Source: Linyphia triangularis
Lineage: Eukaryota; Arthropoda; Arachnida; Araneae; Linyphiidae
DNA length: 64,000 nucleotides
Assembly: GCA_963978545.1 (NCBI GenBank)
Contig: OZ021726.1
Span: 35,902,959-35,966,958, forward strand
Reading direction: 5' to 3'
Below, piece after piece: positions 46,714 through 59,610 of the stretch. The position numbers were made by a program, and so were the translations under genes. The notes beneath the pieces were generated by a model. That model was not told where the DNA came from and did no database searches. It saw only the letters and a list, made by a program, of their open reading frames with translations. How positions within the stretch are numbered: position 1 is the stretch's first letter; each line of letters opens with the position of its first letter.

Positions 46714-47727
46714 TTGTTGGTGTTTTTTACTGTTTGTTTTATTGATGTATTTTACAATTATAATTTTTATTTTAAATAATGCAAATATGAGAATGAAAAC
46801 AAGGAATTTCCCCAATATACTATATCAAATTTAAATGCTGAAACCAGTATTAAGGCAGTTTTAAGTTGTGTAAGCTATACTCCTTCTTTGATATTTAAAA
46901 TATTTTATCGACCAAAATATTTTTCTTGAAAATATTAAGTTTTTTTTTTATATATTCCTGATTTCATTTGACAAACGTACAAAGATTTTTTTAAAACTCC
47001 TTTTGTAATTATTTGTATTTGTGCAGTAGTTTGACTTACGACATTAAAATTTTGCATATGGTTTAATTGTGGCGCTGGGACCTGTCATGAAAGTTTTCGT
47101 CAAAATTGCGCATGCGCATAAGGTAGCTACCATTGAATTTTTTTTTGTTTTTTTAGCATTTGCCATAAAACTGCTGCAATATTAATTGTGATCAAAATCG
47201 ATAAAGTAAGGGCTTTTAAGATGCTCTAAACATCCCAACTTCCAAAATTTTCTTAGAAATACGATAAAAGCGTAAAAAGTTGAAAACATATATCTGTAGT
47301 AGAAAGTTCTCTTTCCTTGAGCATCGCCCACCAACGACTGTTTCTCCTTTGTTTAACTTACAAGAAAGAATAATGATAAAGTAAAATTTATTGATAAACT
47401 ACGCCAATTTCGCGGTTTGGCGTGGTATTTTTTTTTCGTCAATGTAATAATTATCACCAAAAATTACGATTTCTGTTTGTTAGTGTTTTTTACTTTTTGT
47501 TTTATTGATGTTTTTTCCAATTATAATTTTTATTTTAAATAATGCAAATATGAGAACGAAAACGAGGAAATTCCCCAATTTATTATATCAAATTTAAATG
47601 CAGAAACCAGTATTAATGCAGTTTAAAGTTGTGTGATGTGCCAATCCGTAGTATGTAAGCTATAATCCTTCTTCCAATTTAAAATATTTTGTCGACCAAA
47701 ATATTTTTCATGCAAATATGAAGGGTG

Positions 47728-47758
<31 letters not shown>

Positions 47759-48208
47759 TTCCTGATTTCATTTGACACACATACACAGGATTTTTTAAAA
47801 CTCCTTTTGTAATTTTGTATTAATACCAGCAGTTAGACCTACTACATTAAAATTTTGTGCATGGTTTAATTGTGGCGCTGGGACCTGCCACTAAAGTTTT
47901 CGTCAAAATTGTGCATGCGCATGAGGTAGCTACCATTGAAATTTTTTTGTTTTTTTAGCAATTGTCATAAAACGGTTGCAATATTAATTGTGATCAAAAT
48001 CGCTAAGGTAAGGACTTTTAAGTTGCCTTAAACATCCCCACTATCAAAATTTTCTTAGAAATACGACAAAAGCGTAAAAAGTTGAAAAACGTATATCTCT
48101 AGTAGAAAGTTATCTTTCCTTGAGCATCACCCACCAACTACTGTTTCTCCTCTGTTTAACTTACAAGAAAGGATAATGATAAAGTAATATTTATTGAAAA
48201 ACATCGCC

Positions 48209-48243
<35 letters not shown>

Positions 48244-48620
48244 GTAATAATTATCACCAAAAATGACGATTTTTTTTGTTTGTTGGTGAATTTTACTGTT
48301 TGTTTTATTGATGTTTTTTACAATTATAATTTTTATTTTAAATAATGCAAATATGAGAACGAAAACGAGGAAATTCCCCAATATACTATATTAAATTTAA
48401 ATGCAGAAACCAGTCTTAATGCAGTTTAAAAGTTGTGATGTGTCAATCCCAAGTTTGTAAACTATTATCTTTCTTTGATATTTAAAATATTATCGACCAA
48501 AATATTTTTTATGAAAATATTAAGGTGTTTTTACATTTTTGATTTCATTAGACACAGCTACAGCTACAAAGAATTTTTTAAAGCTCCTTTTGTAATTTTT
48601 TGTATTAATTACATTTATTT
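46714..48620 (+). repeat. Family A tandem array, units about 0.77-0.8 kb
   Basis: 'gtttgttttattgatgt.ttt..caattataa' starts near 46724, 47490 and 48298. Between them the blocks 'gtttaattgtggcgctggga', 'gcgcatgcgcataaggtagc', 'catcccaactt', 'ttccttgagcatcgcccacc' and 'tttaacttacaagaaag' recur in order. The first two units are complete and the third is partial. Poly(T) runs at about 47727 and 48213 lie in different places in the units. Confidence 0.85.
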
Positions 48621-50836
48621 GAAACAAATAAGATTTCTATCAAATTTGAAAAAAATCTAAAATTTTAAATAATACTTTTTAATTTTTAATTTATCTGTTT
48701 AAAAGAAAGAAAAATACACTTCTCTAGCAAGTATAAGAAGGATTAAAACTCCAGGACGCATGGGAAACGCATTGTGGGGAATTAAGAAACCCTAATGACT
48801 CCAATTAATTTTTAAATTCTTAGTACATAGACATTATAAATTAGTATATCGTCGGAGAGAAAAATTACTCCTATGATAGATACTAAATATTAACTTGAAA
48901 TAGAAACCTTTAAGTAAAAAGGTTTCATTTTGTAAACAGCTCCTTAGTGAATATTGAACATTGCCTATATTCGACAATGCTTATAGAATTATAGAACTAT
49001 GTAATTTTCGTTATTGGTTTACTATTGTGAGTTAAAACATTTTATTTAAGTACTTTTGGAACGCCGATTCAGAATACTACATTAGATTTGCACTTTTTTT
49101 AAACCACACCTTCACCCATTTTAAGTCTACTAAATTATGGAAATCCCTTTTTTGGAGGACACGTCTTAGGTGGACATGGTTTTCGTACAATTTTATCTTG
49201 TTTGTATGCTTGTTCCATTTGCCCTCATTCAGCAATGTCGAATGGCAGAACATAAATTTAAGATTAGTTTTCCTACTCATAGCAAGCTCAACATTGAAGC
49301 GGCTGTCCCACAAAGTGACTGTTAAAACAATTGAATTGCTGTGTAAACTTAAAAGTTCAACAAGCAAATAGCTTGTGCAACTTTGCTTGTAAAACATATT
49401 GCGGGTAATGAATCAAATGGGATTATAGCTGTCCGAAACTTGTGTATTTTGTCCGCAAAATAGGATATTTATTTTCCAGCCCAATGAATTGCTGAGTTAT
49501 GAATGAATAGCTTCCACCTCGCCCTACATTTACAATTTCAATCCCCCTTTCGATATTATTGTTGGGCAGTTTTATCTTGTTGAATTAGATTGACGATGAA
49601 TGCAGATTCAAGAGGTGATCAACTTTTTTTTTTACATTTACCCTTCAGATGTTTGAGGGGTGACTTTTCCATGCATTTTGCAAAATATTGTCCCCCTTCT
49701 CTCCTCTTTTATCAATTTCTTCCAGGAATAAAACTAGAAATCGCTACAGACACGTGTGATATGTAAGCCGGAGTCTTGTTGCAAGGAGTCCACTCCTCCC
49801 AGAATTTAAGCCGAAGTCCTGTAAATGACGAGATGAAGTTAATTTGTAATCCTATAAGCCGACACTATGTTTAACAAATTTGTGCTATGTATCAGTATGA
49901 AGGTCTCAGTAAGATTTTATTTAATATTTCCGGAAGGTTGTTATGTTATAAAGGCTAGCATATCCGCTTCTGACGTATATTTTTAAGCGCAAAATCTATA
50001 CGAGGGCCAAAATATCGTGTTTTTTCTCTCCAAATTCTGGATGATAGGGTATTAAGAGGTCTTTCAAGACAATATAGAAAAAACGCTAAAGTAGTTTTAA
50101 ACTATTTGTATTACTTTTTCTGAGCTATCAGATTTTCTTTTCCAAACATTTTGATGAGCAATGAGCATTAATACAGTTTTCACTATTTTAACAATAAAAT
50201 TGACAAGTGAAATAACTATAAAATGAATAAGTGTAATAACATCAATGCGTAAAAATCAAGAAAATAGGCAAACTTAAAAGTTGTATGCAAAAAAAATGGC
50301 ACAAAATATCTAATAGATGCAGTTAAAATAGTTTGACAGACGACTCTAAAACGTACGAATATGTGTTCATATGCACCACACATTATTTAGTGCAAAGATT
50401 TAAATATTTTCTGAAAGCCGACACAAGTTAAAATCATTGATATTTTCATAAATTACTTTGGCTTATGAATAATAATTTATTTTATTTCTGAAATTTCTTG
50501 ATCATATAATCTTTTCTTTTTCCAATTTTTTTTTTAAACGTCTCTCTTCAAAATTCTGCTTATAAATTATCCCAGACAACGAAGAAAAAGAAATAAGCAT
50601 GTAGAAGGGAGAACTACAGAAAAGAAAAAACCGTAATTTAAGCTCGTTGAGGAAACCTTAGGAAACAAATATTTCTCAGCAGTAGAATACAATATCCAAC
50701 TCTGATGAAATTCCAAAAAAGTAATTTTCCTAAGCAATTTAAAATGCGCAAGGTTGCGCACATGTTCACTAGCTGCATAAAATTCAACAGAACATTCCAA
50801 CCGGAAGTAATTTGAAGTTTTACCGGGATAATGCTT
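48621..50836. other. Intergenic, no gene seen
   Basis: No supported gene or repeat. A minus-strand 106-codon frame at 49077-49397 (LTVTLWDSRFNVELAM ... KWVKVWF) looks moderately protein-like but matches nothing I recognise and lacks splice or promoter context. Confidence 0.35.
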
Positions 50837-51496
50837 ATAGTCCGAGAGGCAACTACAATTTTTGGACCCGATCGAGCATTATTCTAAATTTTTTTATAGA
50901 TATTGGAGAAAAATGAGTAATTACGAATCCACTGGTCTGCCGTGGCAAAAATGGCCGAAACTGGTCAAAAATCGACTTGGAATGAGTTGAACTAAAATCC
51001 TATTGCCAAATATGTCATAGTTTGCCAAAAAGAGAATAACTTTTTCGTCTGGCAACCCATTGCATTTTGATTTTCAACGAGAAAAAGCGCAAATGATTTG
51101 TGATCTCTGGCTCGGAAAACTTGTATCTTTTTAAGAAAGCCAAATTGGCGACATCAATTACGTCATAAGTGACGTAATATTTTTTGCCATCTTGGCTCCC
51201 TTTTAATAGATGCAAGTAGACCGTCGCCAGATATCTGAATCGTCTGCAACCTTCTTAATTGAAAATTGCAGAGTGAGGGTTACCAAATAAAAAAAAGCTC
51301 ATTATCTGGCAAGTTCTGGCGCATTTGTCAATTGGATTTAGTTCAACTTATTAAAAATAGATTTTTGACCAGTTTCGGCCATTTTTGCTACTGCAGACCA
51401 GTGGATTCGTAATCTACTCACTTTTCTCCAATTTCTATAAAAAATTCAGAATGATGTTCGATGGGGTCCAAAAATTGCAGTCGCCTCTCATTCTAT
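50837..51496. mobile_element. Palindromic foldback element, copy 2 (about 660 bp)
   Basis: Inverted-repeat arms of about 325 bp meet at 51157-51178, a perfect ATTACGTCA-TAAG-TGACGTAAT palindrome. The left arm 'gagaggcaactacaatttttgga', 'attacgaatccactggtctg', 'gcaaaaatggccgaaactgg' is mirrored on the right at high identity. Homologous to 25960-26583 throughout, so the two are copies of one family. No real coding frame; the 66-codon minus frame is created by the arm. Confidence 0.9.
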
Positions 51497-53540
51497 TAGG
51501 AAGATCTTGGTTTCAAATACAAATATTGAATTGGATATACTGTGACTAGTTTTCCCGACAATTTTTCTATCAAACTCGTTAACGTGGCAACAGTCTTTGT
51601 TCACAACTCCAAATTATTATACGTAACTGATTTTTCTCATTAAATGTCGCCAAATTAATAGCTCATATGCTCTAGATTTGGTGTATTTGAATAGCATATA
51701 ATTTGATGTAAATGAAAACAAGTGTGTAGAAGCGGCCTTTTAATGAAAATTAATATCACTATTCAAATTCATTTTTAAAACAGTATCAAAGTTTGCTTAA
51801 GAATCATCCGTGGGTCAGTTTTCTGTAAACTATGTAGTACCTGAAATCTACGTTTGTTTAGGTACTGGAATTGTTTAAAAATTACAAGAAAATCTTTGAA
51901 AATTTCTTGTAATGATTTTTGGATTCTTAAATGATAATCAAGAGGGTTTGTCAAAACACATTAAGCTCTTTTTTTTTCTTCTGATGATTATGACTTTTTG
52001 ATAAGTTACTGTAGCTTTTGTGTACATGTAATTTTAAATGTATTCTTGCCCAAATTTTCAATATCATTATTAATCTAATTTTAATAATTATTGTTGATAA
52101 TGAAATATTTTCATTAATTGAATAATTAATTTTTATAATTAAACAGTTTAAATAATTAATATATTTTATTATTTAAATATTTATATTTAAAAATTATGAA
52201 TCCCAAAATAATGAAATTTGGATAATAATATATTTGTAAAACAATAACACATTTGAACAAAACATTTTTCGCTACATAACATAATTTTATGTATGAATTA
52301 GGTAAATTCATTTCAAATTAATCATTAGGTGAATTCATTTTTGGGATTTGAATGCATTAGGTTTTTGAAAACGTTAAGGAAGGCATCTATTTATACTGAA
52401 AAAAAAAAAAAAAAAAAAAAAGAAAAAAAATATCGTTATCATTATACGGCCTATTTTTTACAGATTCACATTGGCCTGGGGAATTCACCAGATACCCTAT
52501 GGCCAATATGCCCCTGCACACACGCAAACACAACCTAATTTATTATAAATGATTTAAAATAAAAATCCACTTATTTTTATGTATACTTGTAATGTAAGAA
52601 TAATCGCATGCCAAAGGTGCCGGGTTCGATTCTCGGATTAGGCAAGGATGTTCGTTGTGGTTCGGAATCCACTTTAAGTGGTAGGTCCCAGCCTGATTAG
52701 CCGTTACTGTGCATAAAAATAGGTCGTTGAGCGTACAAACCAAACCAAGAATTATACTGATATTTTCTTTTCTTTTAACATGAAGAATGATTATTATGAC
52801 AATGGTTGGCGAAAACAATTTACAACAATGGATATAAAATGCCACAAAATATCAGTTTAAAATTTCTTTTCTTTTTTAATATATTGACTTCCAGTAATTT
52901 TTTTATAAATTAAAATTTTATTTTTTCTTAATAATAGGTTCTACATTGATGTAGTGATAACATTACAATAAAGGATCTTTCCATTTCTTCTCTCACGTGT
53001 AAGCTTGACATTCTGTGGTAAAACTAGAAATTTACAACTACTGGTATCGAAAAGATCTCTAATTTGGTATAAATACTAAAAGAGCTATAAATTACCAAAT
53101 TTTTTTTTCTTTTCTATCAATTTGTCTTAGGATAGGAAACTTAGGAATCTCTCCAATCTCTTACTTAAATGTTGAGTGAGGTTGTTGAGTAAGGATTAGC
53201 TCCATACTCTTCCGTAACATAGTAACAAAAATGAAATAGTTTAATTAACTCAATTTCAATAAGTCAGATTAACTTATTTTGGCCTTCGTAATAGTGGAAC
53301 CTAGAACCTGATTAATTAACAACAACACAAGAAGTATAACACTGATCGTTAACTAACATATTAATTTATTAAATTCCTCACAATATTCTACAACATACAG
53401 TAGTCCATAAAACTCCATACCAATTAATTAACTATTAAGATTAACAATTATACTGGATTAAATAATGTCGATAGTCATAATTCTCAATTCTAACAACTCA
53501 ACAATTATCTGAGAGTACAGAGGGTGATCGGAAAATCATG
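51497..53540. other. Intergenic, SINE plus AT-rich sequence
   Basis: Very AT-rich (52020-52320 especially), with an A-rich tract at 52400-52428 and a SINE at 52600-52745. No gene seen. Confidence 0.4.
52600..52745 (+). mobile_element. tRNA-derived SINE fragment
   Basis: 'gccaaaggtgccgggttcga' with a B-box-like GGTTCGATTC, then 'ggattaggcaaggatgttcg' and 'cctgattagccgttactgtg'. Nearest relative in the window is 20521-20660; the 3' end is 'caaaccaaaccaag'. Confidence 0.7.
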
Positions 53541-53549
53541 AAACATCAC

Positions 53550-53606
53550 TTACTGTTTTGAGGTATCGGCTGGAAACTTTCCGTTCGCCTGGTCATTGCT
53601 CGCCAT
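53550..53606 (-). CDS. Possible leader or first coding exon (minus strand)
   Basis: ATG at 53606 opens MASNDQANGKFPADTSKQ, with GTAAGT embedded just before the stop (ACA|GTAAGT), as in a first coding exon. No downstream exon on the minus strand was found. With the LTR-like sequence at 53741-53906 it could instead be the start of a retrotransposon gag. Weak call. Confidence 0.25.
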   Translation of the reverse strand: MASNDQANGKFPADTSKQ

Positions 53607-53740
53607 CACTCTGCTCACTCGAATAATCCAACTTAATTCAGCTCTCCTCTCGAATCATCTCTAAATCTCCCTCTAAAATCTCACTTTTCGTCTAAGTCCC
53701 AATATTTACCGTTTTTCCAAGACCTGGGGGCGGCCCCAAA

Positions 53741-53906
53741 TGTAACCAATCTCTCAGGAAGCCAAGCTAATTCCCTATCCGTTTGCCGGACCAATAGAGT
53801 TCCGAACTCCGCCTAAATTTAAATTTTAAACCCACCTATTTCTTACCATTGGTTGCAAGCCCCCCTGGCTATTAAATCTCTCAAAACTCTCCCCCACATC
53901 CTGACA
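53741..53906 (-). mobile_element. LTR-like segment or CpG-poor promoter (minus strand)
   Basis: The minus-strand sequence begins TGTCAGGATGTGGGGGAGAG and ends GGTTACA (TGT...ACA), followed directly by TTTGGGGCCGCCCCCAGG, which could be a primer-binding site. It contains ATTGG boxes. A second LTR was not found. A host promoter with CCAAT boxes is the alternative. Confidence 0.3.
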
Positions 53907-55855
53907 CCTGGGCCAGCGCTACTTCCGAAATGGTACCTATTGTAACCCCTTGTCAATTTTTAAGATTCCAACTTATTTTATGGGGCGCCAGGAGTTTAAG
54001 AACTGTCATGCCTTTCTCAAGTTCTAAGAGTTGGCTCGAATTTATGTGTCTGGCTCATCGTGGGTATACAATACGTCTTTTTTCTAAAATCACCTTTTCT
54101 GTGGGAACGGACCCTCTTTCCTTCACGGTCATCAGCCACCTGTGATCCAAGGTATTCGTAGCGTTGTGTATGTTGAACTCAAGCTGTAAGGCTTGGTCAA
54201 CATAAAATACAACGTATAAAATTAGTATTGCCAACCTATGGATTACTGCAGTGGTCCATATGTTATTTCGATGTTTTGAGGTAGAATAAATCTCATATAT
54301 GTACCTCCTACTCTGTGAAAAATCACATAAAATCGAGAGATTTATAAATAATTAATATGAAATGTCTTTGTATTTATTATTTAAAACTGAATCTTATTTT
54401 CATTACTTTTCAACCTGAATTCTCATTGGAATTTCGTAGTCACTCCAAGATAAAACAATCTAGTGTAAAGAAAAATCAACTTTCTCAATCTCAATATCTT
54501 TCAACTATTTTACACGTAGGAAGTGATCTTGCAGACAGATCTCAAAAAGAAATATTTTTTTTTTTGCCAGCTCGTGAAATATAATCTCAGCAATAAACCA
54601 TTACTTTATCCACTTTCACCCGATGATAATCTCCAGCAGCGACCTCATTTACACCACTCCTCATCGTTCCAGTTGTTAAAAGTCTTTTTAAAAAAAAATC
54701 GATTAACTCGCTGAAAAGCGAGTGCAAAGTGGCTACTGGTACCGAGGAAAAATCTCGAAACTTGAGTAAAAAAGAAAAATTCTACCGTGAGGAATTCCTA
54801 AACTATTCTCCTCTAGTTAATAAAATCTCAAAACAAAGTCGCCAAAGGGCGTGAATTCCCGGAAGTTTTTGCGAACTGCGATCCATTGTTAAACAATAAG
54901 AGTGTCGTGAACTTGCTGAAGGACGTCCTAACGGAATAGGGCACGGATTTAATAAGTAGACGCGTTTGGTGATAGATTAGACTGTGTGGGGGTTCATTTT
55001 TAGGTGAAGGTCAGAGCGCCAGATGGCGTGTCTGTTGTCTTCGTGAGAGATAGGTGGGGCAGATGAAAGGGAGTTTTCAGGAAAGTGTAATGTCTTCGAG
55101 TTTTTTTTTTTGTTATTTTTTTATTTTTTATAGAAAAAGCAATGAGATTGTGATTTTAGTGTTGGGGAGCAGGTCTACATTGGGGATATTAAATGGAGGT
55201 TGGTGAAAACAGTGGGAAATCTTGACTATTACCCAAAGACCCGTAACTTTTCAAGACAGCTTTGAATCTTCTTGATTGTGTTACAGATGAAGCTGATTAG
55301 GTGCCAAAAATGAGGATGGAAACTGCAAAATTTGGGTGAAATTTCCGATTGAAATTAACTAACAGTCAAAAAACGTGAGAGAAGGAGAGGAAGATTTATC
55401 TGCCCATCCACTCCTTCCTTTCCAGAAAGAAATGCAGGCTAGTTTTCAATTGAAAGACACACCGGAAGAATTTCTCTTTTGTTCGAGCTTTTAGTATTCC
55501 ACATTTTGTATTAAAAATGTTCCGTTGTTGTACCTTCGAAAACAAATAGAAAACAGCCAATCCATATAATCCGTTATCCATGATTAAAATCTCCTTTTAT
55601 CATCGAAATTTTTCCCAAAATCAATACTATATTGAGTTATAATAACAGAAATAAAACTGCATACTTGATATGTGTGCAAATTAATCCCCTTATAAATTAT
55701 TATTACTAGTTATGGAAAAGTGTCTCGATAAATTGTGGGACATCCTTTTTTCTTTTTGCATTTTGTTTCACATTAAGGTATAATTATGAAAACCAAAATA
55801 ATCTTTATCTCTGCCAATAAGAAATGCAATTAGCAAAAAAATTGTTACTGCTTTT
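53907..55855. other. Intergenic, moderately GC sequence without a recognised gene
   Basis: 53910-54180 and 54700-55090 are less AT-rich than the surroundings. Short open frames here (for example 53930-54145) match nothing. 54722-54760 ('gtggctactggtaccga') resembles 19728-19750 ('gtgtctactggttccga') inside the 4-kb transposon, suggesting an old shared repeat. Confidence 0.35.
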
Positions 55856-55859
55856 GTAT

Positions 55860-56800
55860 ACAGGTTAGTGGTTGTCATGGGAACGGTCATTAAGGTTTTC
55901 AATTAAATTAGGCAGGTGCATAAGGTAGCCTTTAGAAAATGTATGTTTTTCAGTAATTACCAAAAACGGCTGTAACGATTCTCATTAAAATTGCTGTGGT
56001 AATGCCTTTTAAAATGCTCTAAATATCCGCACCTCTGAAATTTCTGTATAAATACGATTAAAGGCGTAAAAAGTTTTAACACAAAGTTCTCTACCCTTGA
56101 GCATGGTTTGTCAATGACTATTTCTCCTCCGTTTCACTTACAAGAAAGGATAATGTGATATTTATCGAAGAACTTACCACCTTTTCTTAACCAGTGTAAT
56201 AATTAACTCCAAATATGTCGCCAAACTGCCCTTTTTTTCAAATTATATAAATTATAAAAACGAAAACGGTAAGTTACACCAATCCATTGCAAATTTAAAT
56301 GCCGTAGTAAAAAAAATAAGTGTAACTGAAAGGTCATTAAGGTTTTCAATTAAATTAGTCGCGTGTATAAGGTAGCCATTGGAAAATGTATGTTTTTCAG
56401 TAATTACCAAAAACGGCTGTAACGATTTTCATTAAAATTGCTGTGGTAATGCCTTTTAAGGTGCTCTAAATATCCGCACCTCTGAAATTTCTGTCTAAAT
56501 ACGATTAAAGGCGTAAAAAGTTTTAACACAAAGTTCTCTCCCCTTGAGCATGGTTTATCAATGACTGTTTCTCCTCCGTTTCACTTACAAGAAAGGATAA
56601 TGTGATATTTATCGAAGAACTTACCACCTTTTCTTAACCAGTGTAATAATTAACTCCAAATATATCGCCAAACTGCGCTTTTTTTAAAATTAATTAAATT
56701 ATAAAAACGAAAACGGTAAGTTACACCAATCCATTGCAAATTTAAATGCCGTAGTAAAAAAAAAAATAAGTGTAATTGGAAGTTGTGCGATGTTCTACAC
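55860..56800 (+). repeat. Family A tandem pair, 447-bp unit
   Basis: 'ggtcattaaggttttcaatt' at 55885 recurs at 56332. The following 'gtagcc', 'tgtatgtttttcagtaattacc', 'aaaacggctgtaacgatt', 'gagcatggttt', 'ttcacttacaagaaaggata' and 'accaccttttcttaaccagtg' blocks match at very high identity. It ends 'gcgatgttctacacccgtagtt', the family tail. High identity indicates recent duplication. Confidence 0.88.
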
Positions 56801-57094
56801 CCGTAGTTATGGTTGAAAACGCGATTTGTAAAACTAAATGCATTAATTGCATCGAAAACAATCATTAGAAGATGATTCATAACAATCTAAAAGTATAATT
56901 TATTGAGGTTTGTATTTAATGAAGTAATTATACATTGACAGATAATTCTAATTTTAAGCGAATAATTTTTATTTTTGGTTTTCTTTTAGAACATTATCGA
57001 ATATCACTGTTATTGTAGTAAAGATGTTAATTTTTATGTTTACTTTTGATCACTTTTAACGTTTTTTTTTTTTTATGTGTCTAACTCAAACTGC

Positions 57095-57250
57095 TGTAAA
57101 ACGTTCTACACTACAGGACTACTTTTACGGCAGTGAAAACAACTTTACTGAGTGCAAAATATTGTTAAACGCTCTACACTACACGGTTATTTTCGAAACA
57201 GCGAAATTAACTTTATTATTAAATGCGAATTACTGTTAAACGCTCTTACA
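57095..57250. repeat. Degenerate tandem repeat, 68-71-bp unit
   Basis: 'tgt(a/t)aaacg(t/c)tctacactaca' at 57095 and 57163, with a third start at 57234. The units share 'gaaa.caactttactgagtgcaaa'-like text. No function evident. Confidence 0.65.
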
Positions 57251-58705
57251 GGCAGTTAAGCTTGGTTTTAATGAGTTTCAAATCAAGCTAAATATGAAGG
57301 AATATTCGTAATGACTTTATTTGTGTCAGTCATTTTGTCTTGACTTGGGTTGTTTCTTATGATAAAGTAAACTCCTTTTTTATTCATTAGCTTTAGATTA
57401 TTTTTTTTTAGAGTTATATTTTGTAACACTATACTTTTAAAAGCGTATAAAAGTTATTGTTAAGTCTTTATAGCATAGCCTTAATAATGTAAACCAGAAA
57501 TCGTTATCATTTGAAAAAAGATAAACTGTTCTAAACACTAGTCTGTATCGTAAACTACAAAATATTTTAATGCAAAAAAGGGCGTCAGTTTTAAGTTTAA
57601 AATGTGTGATAAATGAGCAAGGGACCACTTATTTCAAGAAAGGTTAAACGTTGATAAGTTAAAACAGAAGCTCTTAGGTGGTTTTGGCCAGCATTATACG
57701 ATTTATCATTCAGCAGTATCAAAATTACTAAGTTTTGGAATTTTCTCTTGGTCACGATATCTTGAAGGAGCAATTCTTATAATGCCAAATAAAATGTGGG
57801 TTATTTATGATGTATCCAGTTATTTTTCGATATAGTGAACCACAAAGGGCAGCATATTCCTATAATTAATTTAATTCAACTTTAATTTTTAGGGCACCAA
57901 ATCGAGAAGAAAAAATATATACATATATGCAACCTTTGCTCTCTACAATTCCGTTTTAAAAGCTATTTGCATCGTAAAATCGTCTGCTACAAAAGGCAAT
58001 ATCGTGCATTTATTCATTTGTTTTGCTTCACTAAGTTTCTTCCACGACATGAATAACCTTCATACTCACAGTAAGTTCTTTGGTAAGTTGTTTTAATGGA
58101 TCCACATTTTAAACGTCTTTCAAGGTTGGTTTGCTTTAATTCGTTATGGAAATATTACATTATGATCACTTTTTAACCATGACCTAATGGAATTATAATA
58201 AAAATACTTAGCATACATAATTTCCATTTGATTGTTCGATGCAAAAGTCTTGTTAAAAAAGGACAAATGGTGTATGGTTTATTATTGTAACTCTAAGTTA
58301 GCCGGACTTCAGTCTTGGAAAAGAACTCAATGTGTCTTTGAAAAGAAAATGTTTATTTGAATTATAGACAATAAATTGTAGCTTTGAACCAAATAAATAC
58401 ATTCAACATTGCTTCATATCAATGACAAAGAAAGTTATAATTGGTCACGCCAGTCGAACAGTCCTGAGAAAATTAATTAATTATTATTAATTAAATTATC
58501 TGTTACAGGAGAATAGCCATGAATTAAGAAAGTGTGTAGATATAATGAACAAAAGAAAGAAAAGGAGTGTCGGTTTTACGAAAGTGTTCTTTATAACAGC
58601 AATTCACATAATATTGCAAAAAAGAAATATACCTTTGAGCTCTTCTTACTTTCAATTACCCATATGTATACACAGGGAAAGTATAGGATTAAATAAAATA
58701 AAAAT

Positions 58706-58736
<31 letters not shown>

Positions 58737-58744
58737 TTTCTCCA
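57251..58744. other. Intergenic, no gene seen
   Basis: AT-rich sequence with a poly(T) tract at 58711-58732. Small open frames (for example 58545-58832) run into simple repeats and are not credible genes. Confidence 0.4.
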
Positions 58745-59390
58745 CGTTTTGGAACATCCTGATTCAAAAAAGTTATCTAGAAAAAATATCTGTCTGTGTG
58801 TACGTGGTCAGCATAGCTCCCAAACAAGTTGACCAACGTTGCTCAAATTTGGTTTGGGGGGTTGGTGATGTCCCAAAGACCTACTATTAAGGTTTTCGTC
58901 AAAATCGCGCATAAGGTAGCTGCCATTGAAAGAATCATGTTTTTCAATGGTTGCTAAAAAACGCCTCTAACGATTTTGATTAAATCCTTGTTGTAATGCC
59001 TCTTAACGTGTTCTAAACATCCCCTCCTCAAAAATGTCCGTAAAAATTCTTTAAAGGCGTAAAAAGTTCAAAAACGAATGCTTTTAACCCAGAGTTCTCT
59101 TTGCTTGAACATTGCTCATCAACGATCGTTTTTTCTCCTCTCCTCAGTTTCACTTATAAGAAAGGATAATATAAGAATAATCGAAAAGTATATCGCCAAA
59201 AACACCAATTTGGTGATTTTTTTTCTTTTCTTAAAAGACGCGTATAAAAGTTATCGCAAAAAATATCACCAAACTGGCCATTTTTTCTAAGCGAATGATG
59301 AAAATATAAAAACGATAAACGACACAAATCCACATCAGTAATATAATGTAATTAAAAGCTGTGCGATGTTCCACACCCCTAGTTTTCATT
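58745..59390 (+). repeat. Family A repeat, single near-complete copy
   Basis: Runs from GTTTTGGAACATCCTGATTC to 'gcgatgttccacacccctag'. Order: 'gtctgtgtgtacgtgg', 'ccaacgttgctcaaatttgg', 'attaaggttttcgtcaaaat', 'cgcataaggtagctgcc', 'taacgattttgatt', 'ggcgtaaaaagttc', 'gtttcacttataagaaag', 'caccaaactggcca'. The best copy for defining the family; its ends form imperfect inverted repeats around TGGAACATC. Confidence 0.82.
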
Positions 59391-59610
59391 AAAAATAACT
59401 ATATTAGAGATAATCTATATAGACACCCAGGTAGCAGAGCAGTATTGGCTAATGTTGGAAACAGGGATTCTCCAAGATTAGCCTATCTTGGTCGAAATTC
59501 GAGCATTGTTGAAAATACACGATATTTTTAAAAATAAATTTATCAAACATCAAAATTCATATTTTTTAGCCCTCCCTCTTTTCTTATAAATTTACTATTT
59601 CAATTTTTAA

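Noticed and set aside
46714..48620. CRISPR-like or satellite DNA interpretation of the tandem units
   Set aside because: Units are about 0.8 kb without spacers, and the same sequence is dispersed elsewhere as single copies in a eukaryotic genome.
49077..49397. 106-codon minus-strand frame
   Set aside because: No recognised domain, splice context, poly(A) or neighbouring coding sequence; could be chance or an unplaced repeat.
51015..51215. 66-codon minus frame in the palindromic element
   Set aside because: Crosses the palindrome centre; an arm artefact, with no counterpart open frame in the first copy.
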